Shown here: in pieces, positions 8,703 to 18,800 of the stretch
Numbering within the stretch: position 1 is the stretch's first letter
How the letters are laid out: each line of letters opens with the position of its first letter
Assembly (NCBI RefSeq): GCF_030159995.1
Contig: NZ_BSNM01000009.1
Span: 175,632 to 239,631, forward strand
DNA: 64,000 nucleotides
Reading direction: 5' to 3'
Source of the DNA: Litoribrevibacter albus
Lineage (GTDB): Bacteria > Pseudomonadota > Gammaproteobacteria > Pseudomonadales > Litoribrevibacteraceae
The notes under the pieces: model-generated
What the model was told of the DNA's origin: nothing
Databases searched by the model: none
What the model saw: only the letters and a program-made list of their open reading frames with translations
Position numbers and translations under genes: made by a program

Positions 8703-9983
8703 ATGAATATGCTCAGGACCGATTCATTTAAAGCAAGAGCGTTTGAAACAAGAGCGTTTAAAGCAAGAACGTTTGAAACAAGGACGTTTAAATCAAGTTC
8801 TTTCAAAACAGACAAGCGTAAAGTAAACCGCATAAACGCACACTATGACGTTGTTATTCTGGGTGGCGGCCCCGCTGGTTTAGCGGCAGCCATCGCCATC
8901 CGTACCGCCAACCTCAACAAACATACAAATGTGTCGGTATTGGTTGTGGAGCGGCAATCACCAGGACAGGAACGGCTTGGAGAAAACTGTCCGCCAGAGA
9001 TTGTACTGTTACTCAAACAGCTCGGTGTAGCGAAAGAATTTTATCAAGACAATCACGAACCCTGCCCTGGCTATGCGTCGGTGTGGGGACGACCAACCCC
9101 TGGCTACAACGACTTTATCGTCAATCCATTAGGGCCATCCTGGCGACTCAATCGCATTGCCTTCGACAAGATGCTTGCCAAAAGAGCGGAAGACTGTGGC
9201 GCCCAAATAACCTGGTCTACCCGTTTTATCGGGACTGACATTGTCCCACAAACAGCTAGTCATCACGCTCATACGCTACACCTAACTCAAGGGACAGATA
9301 GACATCCCCAGACCGTCACAGCCGGGTTTGTTATCGATGCGACTGGCAGTAAGGCACGATTTGCCCGAACACTTAACATTCAGAAAACGGTAGATGACCA
9401 ACTGTTTGCTACCGTCCGCTTTGCTCACGTTGCCAGTGGTAAAGGTTCTAAACAAATCCAGTTAGAAGCCACTCAACAAGGTTGGTGCTATCAGGCGTTG
9501 TTACCGGAACAGAAGGTAGTCAGCATGATCGTGTCTGAGCGTGAAATTATTCCTCACCTTCGGGAAGGAAATCATCAAGGCTTTGAAGAAGCGCTGGCAA
9601 CGACAACCTTCGTCGGCCCAAGTGTCAATAAACTCGAAATCACCAACCCCAGTTATCATAGCTGCGCCATCTATTCCGGCATCCTGCCGACACTGGAAGG
9701 ATCTAATTGGATGGCAGTCGGTGACGCCGCCACAAGCTTCGACCCGATCAGTGCTCAAGGAATTTACAAAGGATTAAGTCATGGCCTGTTAGCTGCGAAG
9801 AAGGTAAAGGACTGGCTGGAAAACAACAGTTCAGAGTGTTCAGACTATTCTCAAATGCTTCAAAAACAATACCGGGTGTATCAGAACAACCGCATACACA
9901 TGTACAGTCTGGAACAACGTTGGCGGGAGTGTGATTTCTGGCGAAAACGGATTCATACGCCACCGATGAACCTGGCGCTGTAG
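8703..9983 (+). CDS. LodB-family FAD-dependent maturation oxidoreductase
   Basis: 426 residues. The Rossmann FAD-binding motif VVILGGGPAGLAAAIAI starts near residue 50, and the second flavin motif GDAATSFDPISAQGIYKGL lies near 345, as in the tryptophan-halogenase/hydroxylase-like LodB group. LodB proteins are needed to form the CTQ cofactor of the neighbouring LodA. It follows the oxidase by 62 bp. Odd feature: residues 9-35 are a low-complexity repeat (FKARAFETRAF) encoded by a 15-bp tandem repeat, before the conserved domain. If translation starts later, this would be leader sequence, but no better start with a ribosome-binding site was seen. Confidence 0.85.
   Translation: MNMLRTDSFKARAFETRAFKARTFETRTFKSSSFKTDKRKVNRINAHYDVVILGGGPAGLAAAIAIRTANLNKHTNVSVLVVERQSPGQERLGENCPPEIVLLLKQLGVAKEFYQDNHEPCPGYASVWGRPTPGYNDFIVNPLGPSWRLNRIAFDKMLAKRAEDCGAQITWSTRFIGTDIVPQTASHHAHTLHLTQGTDRHPQTVTAGFVIDATGSKARFARTLNIQKTVDDQLFATVRFAHVASGKGSKQIQLEATQQGWCYQALLPEQKVVSMIVSEREIIPHLREGNHQGFEEALATTTFVGPSVNKLEITNPSYHSCAIYSGILPTLEGSNWMAVGDAATSFDPISAQGIYKGLSHGLLAAKKVKDWLENNSSECSDYSQMLQKQYRVYQNNRIHMYSLEQRWRECDFWRKRIHTPPMNLAL
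8727..8801 (+). repeat. 15-bp tandem repeat, five imperfect copies, inside LodB-type gene
   Basis: Five consecutive 15-bp units of the pattern TTTRAARCAAGRRCG, alternating between Phe-Lys-Ala-Arg and Phe-Glu-Thr-Arg codons, with the last unit diverged. Units 1 and 3, and 2 and 4, are most alike, which suggests growth by duplication of a 30-bp pair. The unit keeps the reading frame. Confidence 0.85.
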
Positions 9984-10032
9984 GGTTAGATAGATCGGTA
10001 AAAATAGATAACCGAAAAGTCAGCGAAAAGAA

Positions 10033-10056
10033 AATGGCTACCCTCAGGTAGCCATT
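10033..10056. terminator. bidirectional terminator between oxidase and TOMM clusters
   Basis: AATGGCTACC and GGTAGCCATT form a perfect 10-bp stem with a CTCA loop. It lies between the convergent LodB-type gene and the FHA gene, with T-rich sequence on the plus side and an A-run on the other. Confidence 0.75.
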
Positions 10057-10079
10057 CTCCATGTATTTTTAAATCAGCA

Positions 10080-11051
10080 TCAGTTCAACCGCACATTGTC
10101 ACGCAGTAATTGGTTGTGAGAATCAAGACTGACACCGCCATTAATCTCCACGGCATTCGGGCTGAATCGGATCTCACCGGTTCTACGCTCAATAGACGGC
10201 GGTAAATGATCCGCCATGGGATACGCATCAACAAACTGCTTTCTGAAACGGTATACCTGAATGTTAATGTGATTGCCGTTTAGCCCTAACATCTTGCAAA
10301 GCAGGTCTTTATCAATCCATCCGCACTCAGATTCCGCAATGCCCGACGTTTTATCTTCCAAATACTTACGAGCCAACACCAATACAAGGTAATGGTGGTT
10401 TCTCATTTCCAGATCAACCGTCTCACCGTCCACCTGAAGAGACAGGGACACGTGTTCCTCGTTTTGGCTGACATCAAATTTGAAGACCAGTTGTTTAGGC
10501 GTCCGTTTTACTTTGTTTCTGATGACCTCTGTTTCAACCCCTGCATGGGAACTGACAAAACGCCATTGTTTGTCACAGGTGCCAACCCGATCTCCCGTTT
10601 GTAACTCATACACGGATGAGGCTGTTTCACACATCCATTGTCCGGTCAGCGTCCGGTAAATGGATATCTGTGGATCATCTTCTGAAGGCAGTGCAGTAAT
10701 CTCACTCAGCTTAATAGTCGGTAAGCCTAAGGTCACGGGGATTAACAAACTGTCTGGCGGCGATGTATCTTTTACGAACCAAACTTCAGCCTGATCACTA
10801 CCAAATTGAATTCGGTCTTCGACATTCAACACTTGTTGTGCGCCACGCGCCAAAAACCGGCCATTAATGTAAGTGCCGTTGGAACTGGTGTCTTTCAACA
10901 GCCACACTTCACCATCCCAAATTGCCACAGCATGGGTTCGGGAAGCCTCAGAGTTCGTCAGAGAGGTTGCGGCAGATGGATGTCGACCGAAAACATGCTG
11001 AGGTTGTAGATCAACCTGCACACCTGTACGTTCACCAATGAGTATCGCCAT
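10080..11051 (-). CDS. FHA-domain protein of the TOMM cluster
   Basis: 323 residues. The N-terminal FHA domain (about 1-95) shows FGRHPSAATSLTN, SRTHAVAIW and DTSSNGTYINGRFL, with the Arg, Ser-Arg-x-His and Asn residues that bind phosphothreonine. The rest (about 110-323) has a helical part with YLVLVLARKYLED and may carry a winged-helix-like fold; I do not recognise it. It is the last gene of the minus-strand cluster headed by a Ser/Thr kinase, so it plausibly reads phosphorylation by that kinase. This link is inferred from context. Confidence 0.85.
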   Translation of the reverse strand: MAILIGERTGVQVDLQPQHVFGRHPSAATSLTNSEASRTHAVAIWDGEVWLLKDTSSNGTYINGRFLARGAQQVLNVEDRIQFGSDQAEVWFVKDTSPPDSLLIPVTLGLPTIKLSEITALPSEDDPQISIYRTLTGQWMCETASSVYELQTGDRVGTCDKQWRFVSSHAGVETEVIRNKVKRTPKQLVFKFDVSQNEEHVSLSLQVDGETVDLEMRNHHYLVLVLARKYLEDKTSGIAESECGWIDKDLLCKMLGLNGNHINIQVYRFRKQFVDAYPMADHLPPSIERRTGEIRFSPNAVEINGGVSLDSHNQLLRDNVRLN

Positions 11052-11159
11052 AAGATCACCTAAAGTATTTTTCTGTGCTTATACAGTACAACAGTGCTCA
11101 TAATTCGCCATTACATACCATTACACATGGTTAAATGTTAATACCTCGAACCCGTCTGA

Positions 11160-13451
11160 TCAGATATACAAAGCTTGAGGATTCAATGCTGCTTCAGAAT
11201 ACACTTCACTTCGAAGCCCCATAGTCACAGGCACGGTGTAAAGTCGCTCGTTCGCTAACTGTGGCCAGATATGACATAACCCGGGCACGAAGACCTTCAC
11301 CGTTTTGAGAGGAATGTCTGAGCGTGAATAATCAAAAACCAACGTTTCCATGTTCAAATCACTTAGTTTATGCACCAATGCCACCACATCCTCCGCGATA
11401 TCCTGACCGTCAGATGACATAGTCGGCGGAAGATGAGCATCATCAGGATGCAAATACGTACCATCGACAATGGCATCAAAGTCAAAAGGCGCACCGTTTT
11501 GATTTCGAATCGGGATGAGCTGGCAAAGCTCTGTTAAGGCACGTTGGGCTGCGATATCCGCACGCAAGTGGCATCCAAAGCCCATTACAAAGCCTCCGGT
11601 TTGCTTGTCTTTTCCTATCGCAGCCATCACCGGCACACCTATGTCCGACGTAAGATCCAACACCCAAAAGGCATGGCCCGTCTCATGAGTTGGAGATAAC
11701 GTCTTGGTTAATTTTTCCAGGTTTTCAGGATGGATTCGGGACAGATCAAACGCTGGCCGGGTCAGGCGGTTGTACCACCAAATGGCAACCGCATCTCGTT
11801 CAATCAACTCAAACAAGCCCTGAAGAATGGCCTCTTCCACCGTATTGCCTGCAGCACAGCCATTGGAATGCCATCGGCCATACTGTTCTTCCTCAAACGG
11901 AATCCCGCTATAGCATTGACTCAACGGCACATAGACGGATTCTTCACGAGTTAAGGACCAGGCAGGCAACCAATGTATGACCTGGTTCTGATACGGTATG
12001 GCGGCCTGCTTCAACAGAGAGTCAGGGTGATTTGAATCGTTAAACGTCTGATACTGAACGGAGCTGTATGGAACCAACTGCTGATAATTAACCGTTCGTT
12101 TGCCCTCTTCTTGCAATTGAGATTCGTTTTTTTGTAATAACGGCAGTTCATCACGATACAGAGCACAATAACGTTCTACCGCTTCGCACAATGCACTGGC
12201 CTGAGACTGGATCGGTTCAACCCCCTTCCCCATACAAATCTGTACAAACCCTTGTTCCATCACCTCAGGTTTTAAAACAGCAGGCGTCTTAAAAAAACCG
12301 GTTCGATAAGTCTTAACCGGCGACTCATGGCCTAGAGTAACCTCTCGAAAATGATTAATGATTCCCGTGATAGGACTGACTAACGCACGTAACCGTGAGA
12401 CGGTTTCATCCGCAGAAACGGATCGAGAGCCACCGTCCTGATTAAAACGGTTTATACAAGACTTGAGCACCACAGGAGCACCGACTTGCCCAGCTATACC
12501 AACATCCATCAGTAGTTCAGGATTAATCGGATGCTTCTCTAACTGAGACGTTGCTTTGTGAAAAACAAATAAGTAATTCGATGCACCCGAGCTTAACTGA
12601 TCAACAACCATCTCCTTCAACGTATTCCGCTGTGATTGAGAAAGAGAGCCATCGACCCTAACCGGAATACTGTGTATGCGCTCTGGCCATTTCATCATGG
12701 CAGACTTTCTGACCGGTTGATTGTCGAGCACTCTACGTTGCAGTTTTTCAAAATGATGAAAATGAGATGCCAGATACCACGGGCTTAGCCAGACAGACTC
12801 CCCGGTCAGTTTAATGATTAACACTCGACCCGTTAGAGACAGCCCTGTAATTCTTGGATCAAGAAAATCATCCACCACCACATAGGTGATCGGTAGCGAT
12901 TCAGACATTGTGGAAAGAACTGAATGACCGGCATCCAACAACACGGAGTGAATAGCCCCTAGCTCAGACGCCACCGAGAGATTAATCACCTGAATCTCAA
13001 GGGAATGATCCAGGACGGCTAGATCTCCGTCCCCACTAAACTCCGGCTGTATGTAGTGTTCAGCAAGCGCTGATTCGATGAGAATCGAAGAGGATTTCAA
13101 TTGTTGTACTTGCTGATAAAACAATGCCGTCTTCGATGCATAATTTCCAGAGCCATCCGTTCGATCACCCAGGAACTCCGAGCCTCCGCCTAAAAGATTG
13201 TGGCCTGAAAACATAGAAACAATATCATTACACGATAGCAGACCGTTAAGCAGATCCAAATACGGAAACTGGGCATGAGGAAGCAACCACTGCTGACTTT
13301 CTGATAACAGCAAGACATCCCTATTCTCGAAAACATAAACATTATATGAAGGATGCCAACAAAGTATTTGATCAGTAATCGGCGTTCTGACTGCGTCCTG
13401 GATTGGCACGTCAGACACGGTGGTGTCTTGCTTTCTTGCTTCTAGCGGCAT
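11160..13451 (-). CDS. TOMM cyclodehydratase: leader-binding/E1-like domain fused to YcaO
   Basis: A 763-residue fusion. About residues 1-330 resemble the E1-like leader-peptide-binding/docking part of TOMM cyclodehydratases. About 350-763 are a YcaO domain with the ATP-binding acidic motifs SQASALCEAVERYC and GNTVEEAILQGLFELIERDA. YcaO enzymes phosphorylate a backbone amide to turn Cys, Ser or Thr into azolines. The C-terminus ends NPQALYI and lacks the PxPxP tail typical of azoline-forming members, so activity may differ. The zinc-binding Cys motifs of some E1-like partners were not seen. It follows the amidohydrolase gene by 53 bp. Confidence 0.88.
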   Translation of the reverse strand: MPLEARKQDTTVSDVPIQDAVRTPITDQILCWHPSYNVYVFENRDVLLLSESQQWLLPHAQFPYLDLLNGLLSCNDIVSMFSGHNLLGGGSEFLGDRTDGSGNYASKTALFYQQVQQLKSSSILIESALAEHYIQPEFSGDGDLAVLDHSLEIQVINLSVASELGAIHSVLLDAGHSVLSTMSESLPITYVVVDDFLDPRITGLSLTGRVLIIKLTGESVWLSPWYLASHFHHFEKLQRRVLDNQPVRKSAMMKWPERIHSIPVRVDGSLSQSQRNTLKEMVVDQLSSGASNYLFVFHKATSQLEKHPINPELLMDVGIAGQVGAPVVLKSCINRFNQDGGSRSVSADETVSRLRALVSPITGIINHFREVTLGHESPVKTYRTGFFKTPAVLKPEVMEQGFVQICMGKGVEPIQSQASALCEAVERYCALYRDELPLLQKNESQLQEEGKRTVNYQQLVPYSSVQYQTFNDSNHPDSLLKQAAIPYQNQVIHWLPAWSLTREESVYVPLSQCYSGIPFEEEQYGRWHSNGCAAGNTVEEAILQGLFELIERDAVAIWWYNRLTRPAFDLSRIHPENLEKLTKTLSPTHETGHAFWVLDLTSDIGVPVMAAIGKDKQTGGFVMGFGCHLRADIAAQRALTELCQLIPIRNQNGAPFDFDAIVDGTYLHPDDAHLPPTMSSDGQDIAEDVVALVHKLSDLNMETLVFDYSRSDIPLKTVKVFVPGLCHIWPQLANERLYTVPVTMGLRSEVYSEAALNPQALYI

Positions 13452-13504
13452 GGATACTCTTCCTTGATGTCTTGCGATCAGAAAACGTTGCTTTTGAAAA
13501 CACG

Positions 13505-14662
13505 CTATCCGTCAAAACCGAAAAATGTTTTAGCGTTATTCACTAAAACATTCTTAAGCTCGGCTTCTGAGAAATCACCTAACTGATTGGCTATATCTTC
13601 CGTGGTGAAATGCATGTGATCAGGATGAGGAAAGTCAGAACCATAGAGTAGTTTCTCAGAGCCAACGGTCTCTATCACTTCTCGTAAACAGGGTTCCCCC
13701 AGCTCAACCGCAACCCAACATTGGCGCTTAAAATACTCTGAAGGAAGTAGCTTAATATTCTCTTCCACCAATGAAGGAAATTCCGGATAACAAATATTAT
13801 CCAATCGCCACAACCAGTGCGGAACCCAGGACGCCCCAGCCTCTAGAAAAGCGAACTTCAGTTTAGGATGACGTTCAAATACACCAGACTCTAATAAGGA
13901 AACAAACGCCATTTGTGCTTCCATCGGATGAGAACACGCATGCATCGCAAAACGAGATTGGAATCGATGCGACCCGGCCGTTGGTGCGTTCAGATTGGTT
14001 CCACCATGAAACACCACCGAAATATTGTGCTTTTCGCACTTAGCCCAAAAGTCGATGTATTCGGGATAACCAAAGTCTTTGCCATTGATCACTTCCGGCC
14101 TCAGACAAATAGACCGCCAACCGTTTTCAATGATCTGGTTCAGCTGACAACACAATGTGGTCGGCTCGTGACGACTGAGTAAGCCTACCGCTTTCAATCG
14201 CTCTGGATTCACTGAACAATAGTCCTTCAACCAACGGTTATAAGCGTCCGCATAAGCCAGTGAAACTTCCGCTGGAAGTCCCTCATGGTTTACGACATAA
14301 CCGGCAAAGGTCGAAAACAAGTAAGCGACAGAAATACTTGAATCATCCATTGACGCCAACTGGGAATCAGGATGCATGGCTGCAATTCGAGCAGAACGAT
14401 TGCCTTTGTCCTGCATGGCACTTGCGATCTGAATGTCTTCAGACCAGTTATTCAGAAGCGGTAAATCACCCACCACAAATACCGGTGGCAGGGATAAATC
14501 CCCGCGTCGCCCAAGGCGTTCTACCCTGTCTTGTCGTGTGAGCTGGTTATCCTGTACCACTTTGATGGGATAGGTTCGGTAAATCTCAGGGTCAAGATAT
14601 TGCGCCCATAGATCCAATGGTTCCATTACATGCCGATCAGCATCAAATATATCTAATGTCAT
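13505..14662 (-). CDS. amidohydrolase-family (COG2159-like) protein of the TOMM cluster
   Basis: 385 residues with the shape of the amidohydrolase-2 TIM-barrel family: DADRHVMEPLDLW at the N-terminus (where others have HxH), VVFHGGTNLNAP in the middle and LYGSDFPHPDHM near the end supplying the Asp and His. It may hydrolyse or decarboxylate a small molecule, or tailor the peptide product. The first metal ligand pair is Asp-x-Arg-His instead of His-x-His. It sits between precursor and YcaO genes on the same strand, so a tailoring role is inferred. Confidence 0.8.
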   Translation of the reverse strand: MTLDIFDADRHVMEPLDLWAQYLDPEIYRTYPIKVVQDNQLTRQDRVERLGRRGDLSLPPVFVVGDLPLLNNWSEDIQIASAMQDKGNRSARIAAMHPDSQLASMDDSSISVAYLFSTFAGYVVNHEGLPAEVSLAYADAYNRWLKDYCSVNPERLKAVGLLSRHEPTTLCCQLNQIIENGWRSICLRPEVINGKDFGYPEYIDFWAKCEKHNISVVFHGGTNLNAPTAGSHRFQSRFAMHACSHPMEAQMAFVSLLESGVFERHPKLKFAFLEAGASWVPHWLWRLDNICYPEFPSLVEENIKLLPSEYFKRQCWVAVELGEPCLREVIETVGSEKLLYGSDFPHPDHMHFTTEDIANQLGDFSEAELKNVLVNNAKTFFGFDG

Positions 14663-14855
14663 TTTTTACAAATCCATTTCGACTGACATACCTGCATGCC
14701 GGGTGATACTCACACGGATAAACAGGTACACAGATATACATCCATTTTGCCTGAAGGTTTCACTTATTCTGTACTTTTCAAAACGCCATAAAGCTGAAAA
14801 CACGGCGAACTTAGAAATGCAGCAGAGTTAAGAAGTACAGCAAAGCCACACGACA

Positions 14856-14880
14856 TCGGGCATCAAAAACTGATGCCCGA
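14856..14880 (-). terminator. hairpin downstream of the TOMM precursor gene
   Basis: A perfect 9-bp stem (TCGGGCATC / GATGCCCGA) with a 7-nt loop, about 45 bp after the precursor stop. No T-run follows in the direction of transcription. It more likely stabilises the precursor mRNA or attenuates transcription into the enzyme genes than terminates fully, which would fit a higher precursor dose. Confidence 0.5.
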
Positions 14881-14885
14881 ACTAG

Positions 14886-14921
14886 CTAACGAACTAACTA
14901 ACGAACTAACTAACGAACTAA
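14886..14921. repeat. three perfect 12-bp tandem copies after the precursor stop
   Basis: CTAACGAACTAA is repeated three times without change, immediately downstream of the precursor stop codon. The first copy is preceded by a partial, diverged one (ACTAG). Each copy holds stop codons. The function is unknown; it may be slipped-strand expansion. Confidence 0.9.
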
Positions 14922-14922
14922 C

Positions 14923-15750
14923 TTAGCAGCAAGTAAATGGATAAGATTTACCATCGTCGTTATAGGCAGCCAGGGCAATTGGATAAATACCTTGTGCCCC
15001 TTTCACACCTTCAGGCACCTGAGGTTTTCTCGGCTTACCTAACGAAATAACGTTAGCTGGGTAATCGAACTCAGAGTCGTCATCTTTATTCAGAATGAAG
15101 GTTTTGCATTCCTTGAAGTTGATAGCAAAGTTCCACGGGTTGCTGAAACCAAAGAACTTAGACAATACAGGGGCTTTGTCTGAGTGATCACCGTCTGCGT
15201 TAAGAATTTCTTCTTTAAAGCATGGGTCATCCCAGTACAGAGCAATGGTTCTCAGCATCACTGCACTAAAAGACAACAAATCCATGTCAGTCTCACCCAG
15301 GGTCAAGATCGTCGGGATCTTGATGCCTTTAGATACCAGGTAATCAATAAATTCAATTTGCTCTTTATCATTAAAGAGCAGTTGCATATCGGATTTCACC
15401 TTACCCATGAACGACGGGAAAATGAAGTTGTACTGAGCAAGACCTTCTACACGGTTATCCAAGCCCGGATCTTCCGGCAAAAAAATAGTCAAACGGTCAT
15501 CATTCCCTACCCAGCGACCCGTTTGAATCGGGTCCCAATACAAGGTATGACTTTCATCATCCAAAAAGTTAATCACCAGATTTTCCCAAGGGCTGATAAA
15601 ATCCTTGGGTGAGCCGGAGTGCTGCTCAAGAAACGTCAGAATGTTCTCTTCGCCTTTTTCATGAAATTCTTTTGCAAAAACTTCATCTTCCCATGACTTA
15701 GCGACAGCCTGTAAATAAGCCGTTTTAAAGCTCAAAATCGAGTTACTCAT
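14923..15750 (-). CDS. TOMM precursor, BMA_0021/BMA_0022-like, with duplicated domain
   Basis: A 275-residue protein that looks like the Burkholderia BMA_0021/BMA_0022 TOMM precursor family. The same ~54-residue module occurs twice: residues 9-62 (SWEDEVFAKEF ... SPWENLVINF) and 160-213 (YWDDPCFKEEI ... NPWNFAINF). The C-terminus DDGKSYPFTCC is the likely core, with Ser, Thr and two terminal Cys as the only cyclisable residues. The first module lacks such a Cys core and runs on into the second. In Burkholderia the family is encoded as tandem separate genes, so this may be a fusion. It lies 50 bp after the kinase gene. Confidence 0.75.
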   Translation of the reverse strand: MSNSILSFKTAYLQAVAKSWEDEVFAKEFHEKGEENILTFLEQHSGSPKDFISPWENLVINFLDDESHTLYWDPIQTGRWVGNDDRLTIFLPEDPGLDNRVEGLAQYNFIFPSFMGKVKSDMQLLFNDKEQIEFIDYLVSKGIKIPTILTLGETDMDLLSFSAVMLRTIALYWDDPCFKEEILNADGDHSDKAPVLSKFFGFSNPWNFAINFKECKTFILNKDDDSEFDYPANVISLGKPRKPQVPEGVKGAQGIYPIALAAYNDDGKSYPFTCC

Positions 15751-15800
15751 TATTTTTCCTTCGGTATAGTTAAAAAGTTACATCCATTTATTGACCATTC

Positions 15801-18800
15801 TTATTCAACTACCTCAGTCATCAAATTCAGCAAATCCTTTGATTCCTGTACAAATAAATAAGCCTTTTGCTCAATAGCCAATTCTAAAGAAGCGTTTAAA
15901 AGAGAGAGAATGCTTAAGGTTGCCTCATTATTTTTCTTGTACAAGGCAAGTGCTAATGTGTTTTTTACGATAGGTAATGCCCCAACCTCACCATTGTCCG
16001 TGGACTTTTTGAGTGACAATTCCATCAATGAAATTGCCTCCTCCACTCGCGATTCGTTCAACATTTTTTTAGCAATAAAGTGAATGTACCAGCCCGTTGC
16101 AAAGTCATAATCCGAATTACACAAATCAATCACTAGCGTTTTGGCGTTGTCCAAATTCCCTTGTGCCGTCTCTAGCAAGATATCTATGTATACCGTGTAG
16201 AAGGTAGGATTTTCTTTGTCATAGAAGTGCTGGTAATAGCTCTGACACACCTCAATAACCTGATCGTCCAGCCCCTTAAAGCTCAAACACAAGGCATAGA
16301 AAATATGCGACGCCACACAGGATACCGGGTACTTATCGGCCACGGATAAATCAGTAGCTTGTTTCGCTACTTGTATCGCTTTATCAAGCTCACCAATGTG
16401 AATATAAGAAAGTGACAACATACCCAGGCAATAAGGCTTGAAGTCGTTGTCTGACTCCATAAATACCGAGGCTGAATTTTCCTCATACAACCTCAAGGTA
16501 CGCTCAAATGACAGAATCGACTTATGAAATTCACCTTGGATTTGGTAATTCTGAGATAAGAAGCAAAGCACGGGTATCAGATAATCATGGTGTGCACTTT
16601 GGGTTTCATAGGTCACTAATAAACGTTCACCCAATTCCTGAGCTTCCTGATACCGGGAGCTGTGGTGCAAGCTCAAGAAGTCGAGAAACTCACTTCTTGC
16701 CTTGATGGACTCACATAACTCCGGTTCCTGCTCCCATAGCTCGTTATCACTCGACTCAGCCAAAAGCTCTTTGATGGATTGATTCCATTGCAATGCTTTC
16801 TCGGAGGTATAACTGTGCACCGCTAATGCAATGGGTACAGCCAAATGATAAAACTTAAGCGAATACAGGTTTTTGTCGGAAGGTTTATCCAATAGAGAAA
16901 TCCACGCCTCCAGCTCAGAGCTGAAGCTTAACGCTTCTACATTAGACCCTATCTGTGAAAAAGTTTTAACAATGATCAAGCCATGTTCAATCGCTTTCAG
17001 ATAGTTTTCTGCACCCGCAAAATGACGGGCAACCATGGCCCGAGTGCCGCCCGAGACATCTGACATCCTTGATTCAAGCGTGTTGGCAATCAATGAATGA
17101 GAAAGAATTCGATATTTACTTCCCATAACTTCATACGCCGCATCACGTACCAAAGCATGCTTGAACATATAGCTGTCACCATTCACCTGACGCAAACGAA
17201 TGACAAGATCGCTGGAAACCAATTCGTTTAGATCCGTCTGCACCTCTTCTTCTGATTTAGGAGAAGCAGCAAGCAACAAGGCGTAATCAAATTCTCTTCC
17301 GATCGTGGCCGCAAGTTGAGCCGTATCTTTGGCCGAGACCAAGCTGTCGAGCTTTTGTTGCAGTGATTCCAGCAGAGTTTCCGGTACTTCTTTGACTTTA
17401 TCCGGGGCAATAAAATCAACCACACCATTTAAATGCTGGACCAACTTTCTGGAAAGCAACATATTGACTAGTTCTTCAATGAAGAGCGGTATCCCGTCTG
17501 TTCTTGAAGTAACCACATCCATCACGTTTGAGGAGACATTTTTTTGGTCAAATAACGCCTGGATAAAGGTATGGGCTTTTTCTTCACTTAACCCGGTAAT
17601 AGCCACATCTAGATCGTAGATACCCACTAATCCCTCAGGCATCTCGTTTCGAGACGTACTAATAAACAGACTTTGACTGGTTTTAAATGAAGGATGCGTT
17701 AAAAAGCCGGAAAGAAACTCAAGACTGGTTGGATCGGCCCAATGCATGTCTTCAAAAATAAACAACGCTGGGCTGTCATTCACGTCATTATCATTAAGAA
17801 GCAGCTCTGACAATGCTGTAAATAAGATGCTTTTTTGAGCGTCGGCTGAAAGCGTCGAAAGATCTGTTTTTGCTTCGATAGGAAAACCTAACCAAGTGCA
17901 AAGCAAGGTCAGTGCCGCCGCTCGATTTAGGCCAGACACTTCGGTTAAATGATCATCAAGACGTTTGACAGCAAGTTCAGGAGAAACAGAATCAAGAGAG
18001 TATTTCAGAGTTAGGATGTTTAACACGGGATACAGCGCATTAAACTTATGTTCAGGCAGATACTGGGCTATAAAGTGTCGATAACCTTTCGCACGATTTC
18101 TGAATTCAAAAATCAAACGCGATTTACCAATACCCGCCTCACCATGAACATGAGCTGAAATCGGGCCAGCGTCATGATCCAGAAGCTCCATCAAAGCATC
18201 TAACTCAACGTCACGACCAACAAACTCATAACTCGACTCTTTGGCACGCAAAAAGCCAAAGGCTTCCACCGAACGCTCACCTACTAGCTGATGGAGATAC
18301 GTAATCTTTCGTTGGACGCCAATCGGCTTCAAGTCGCAAGGGAGAAACTCAATGTAGTTTTCCAACAATGATTTACAGGCATTGGAGCACAACACCTGCT
18401 GAGGCTCAGCGAGTCTTGCCAATTCCATCGCAATATTCGGTGTCTCACCCTCTGGCGCAGAGTCCGAATAATTGGTAACCAATCCGGTATGCATCCCCAT
18501 TTTTACATGGACTTCGATACCTTGGTTCGTTTTCAATAACGCGTTTCTTTGGTTGAGGTTACTTGAAATTTCTAACGCCGTTCGCGCACACAAACGGCTG
18601 TCATTATCACTTACCGACGGATAGCCGAAATAGAACAATAACGTATCGCCCAAAGACCCCGCATGATACGCACCGTAGCGCACAGCAATATCAATACATT
18701 GCGATTTCTGATCGTGATGCATCGCATCAATCACTTCACCATCAAACACCCTTCCATCAAATACCTCGTCCAGTACCGAATTAATGGTGAGAGTGACACA

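Noticed and set aside
14886..14921. CRISPR-like array
   Set aside because: The repeat units are 12 bp and directly adjacent, with no spacers and no cas genes.
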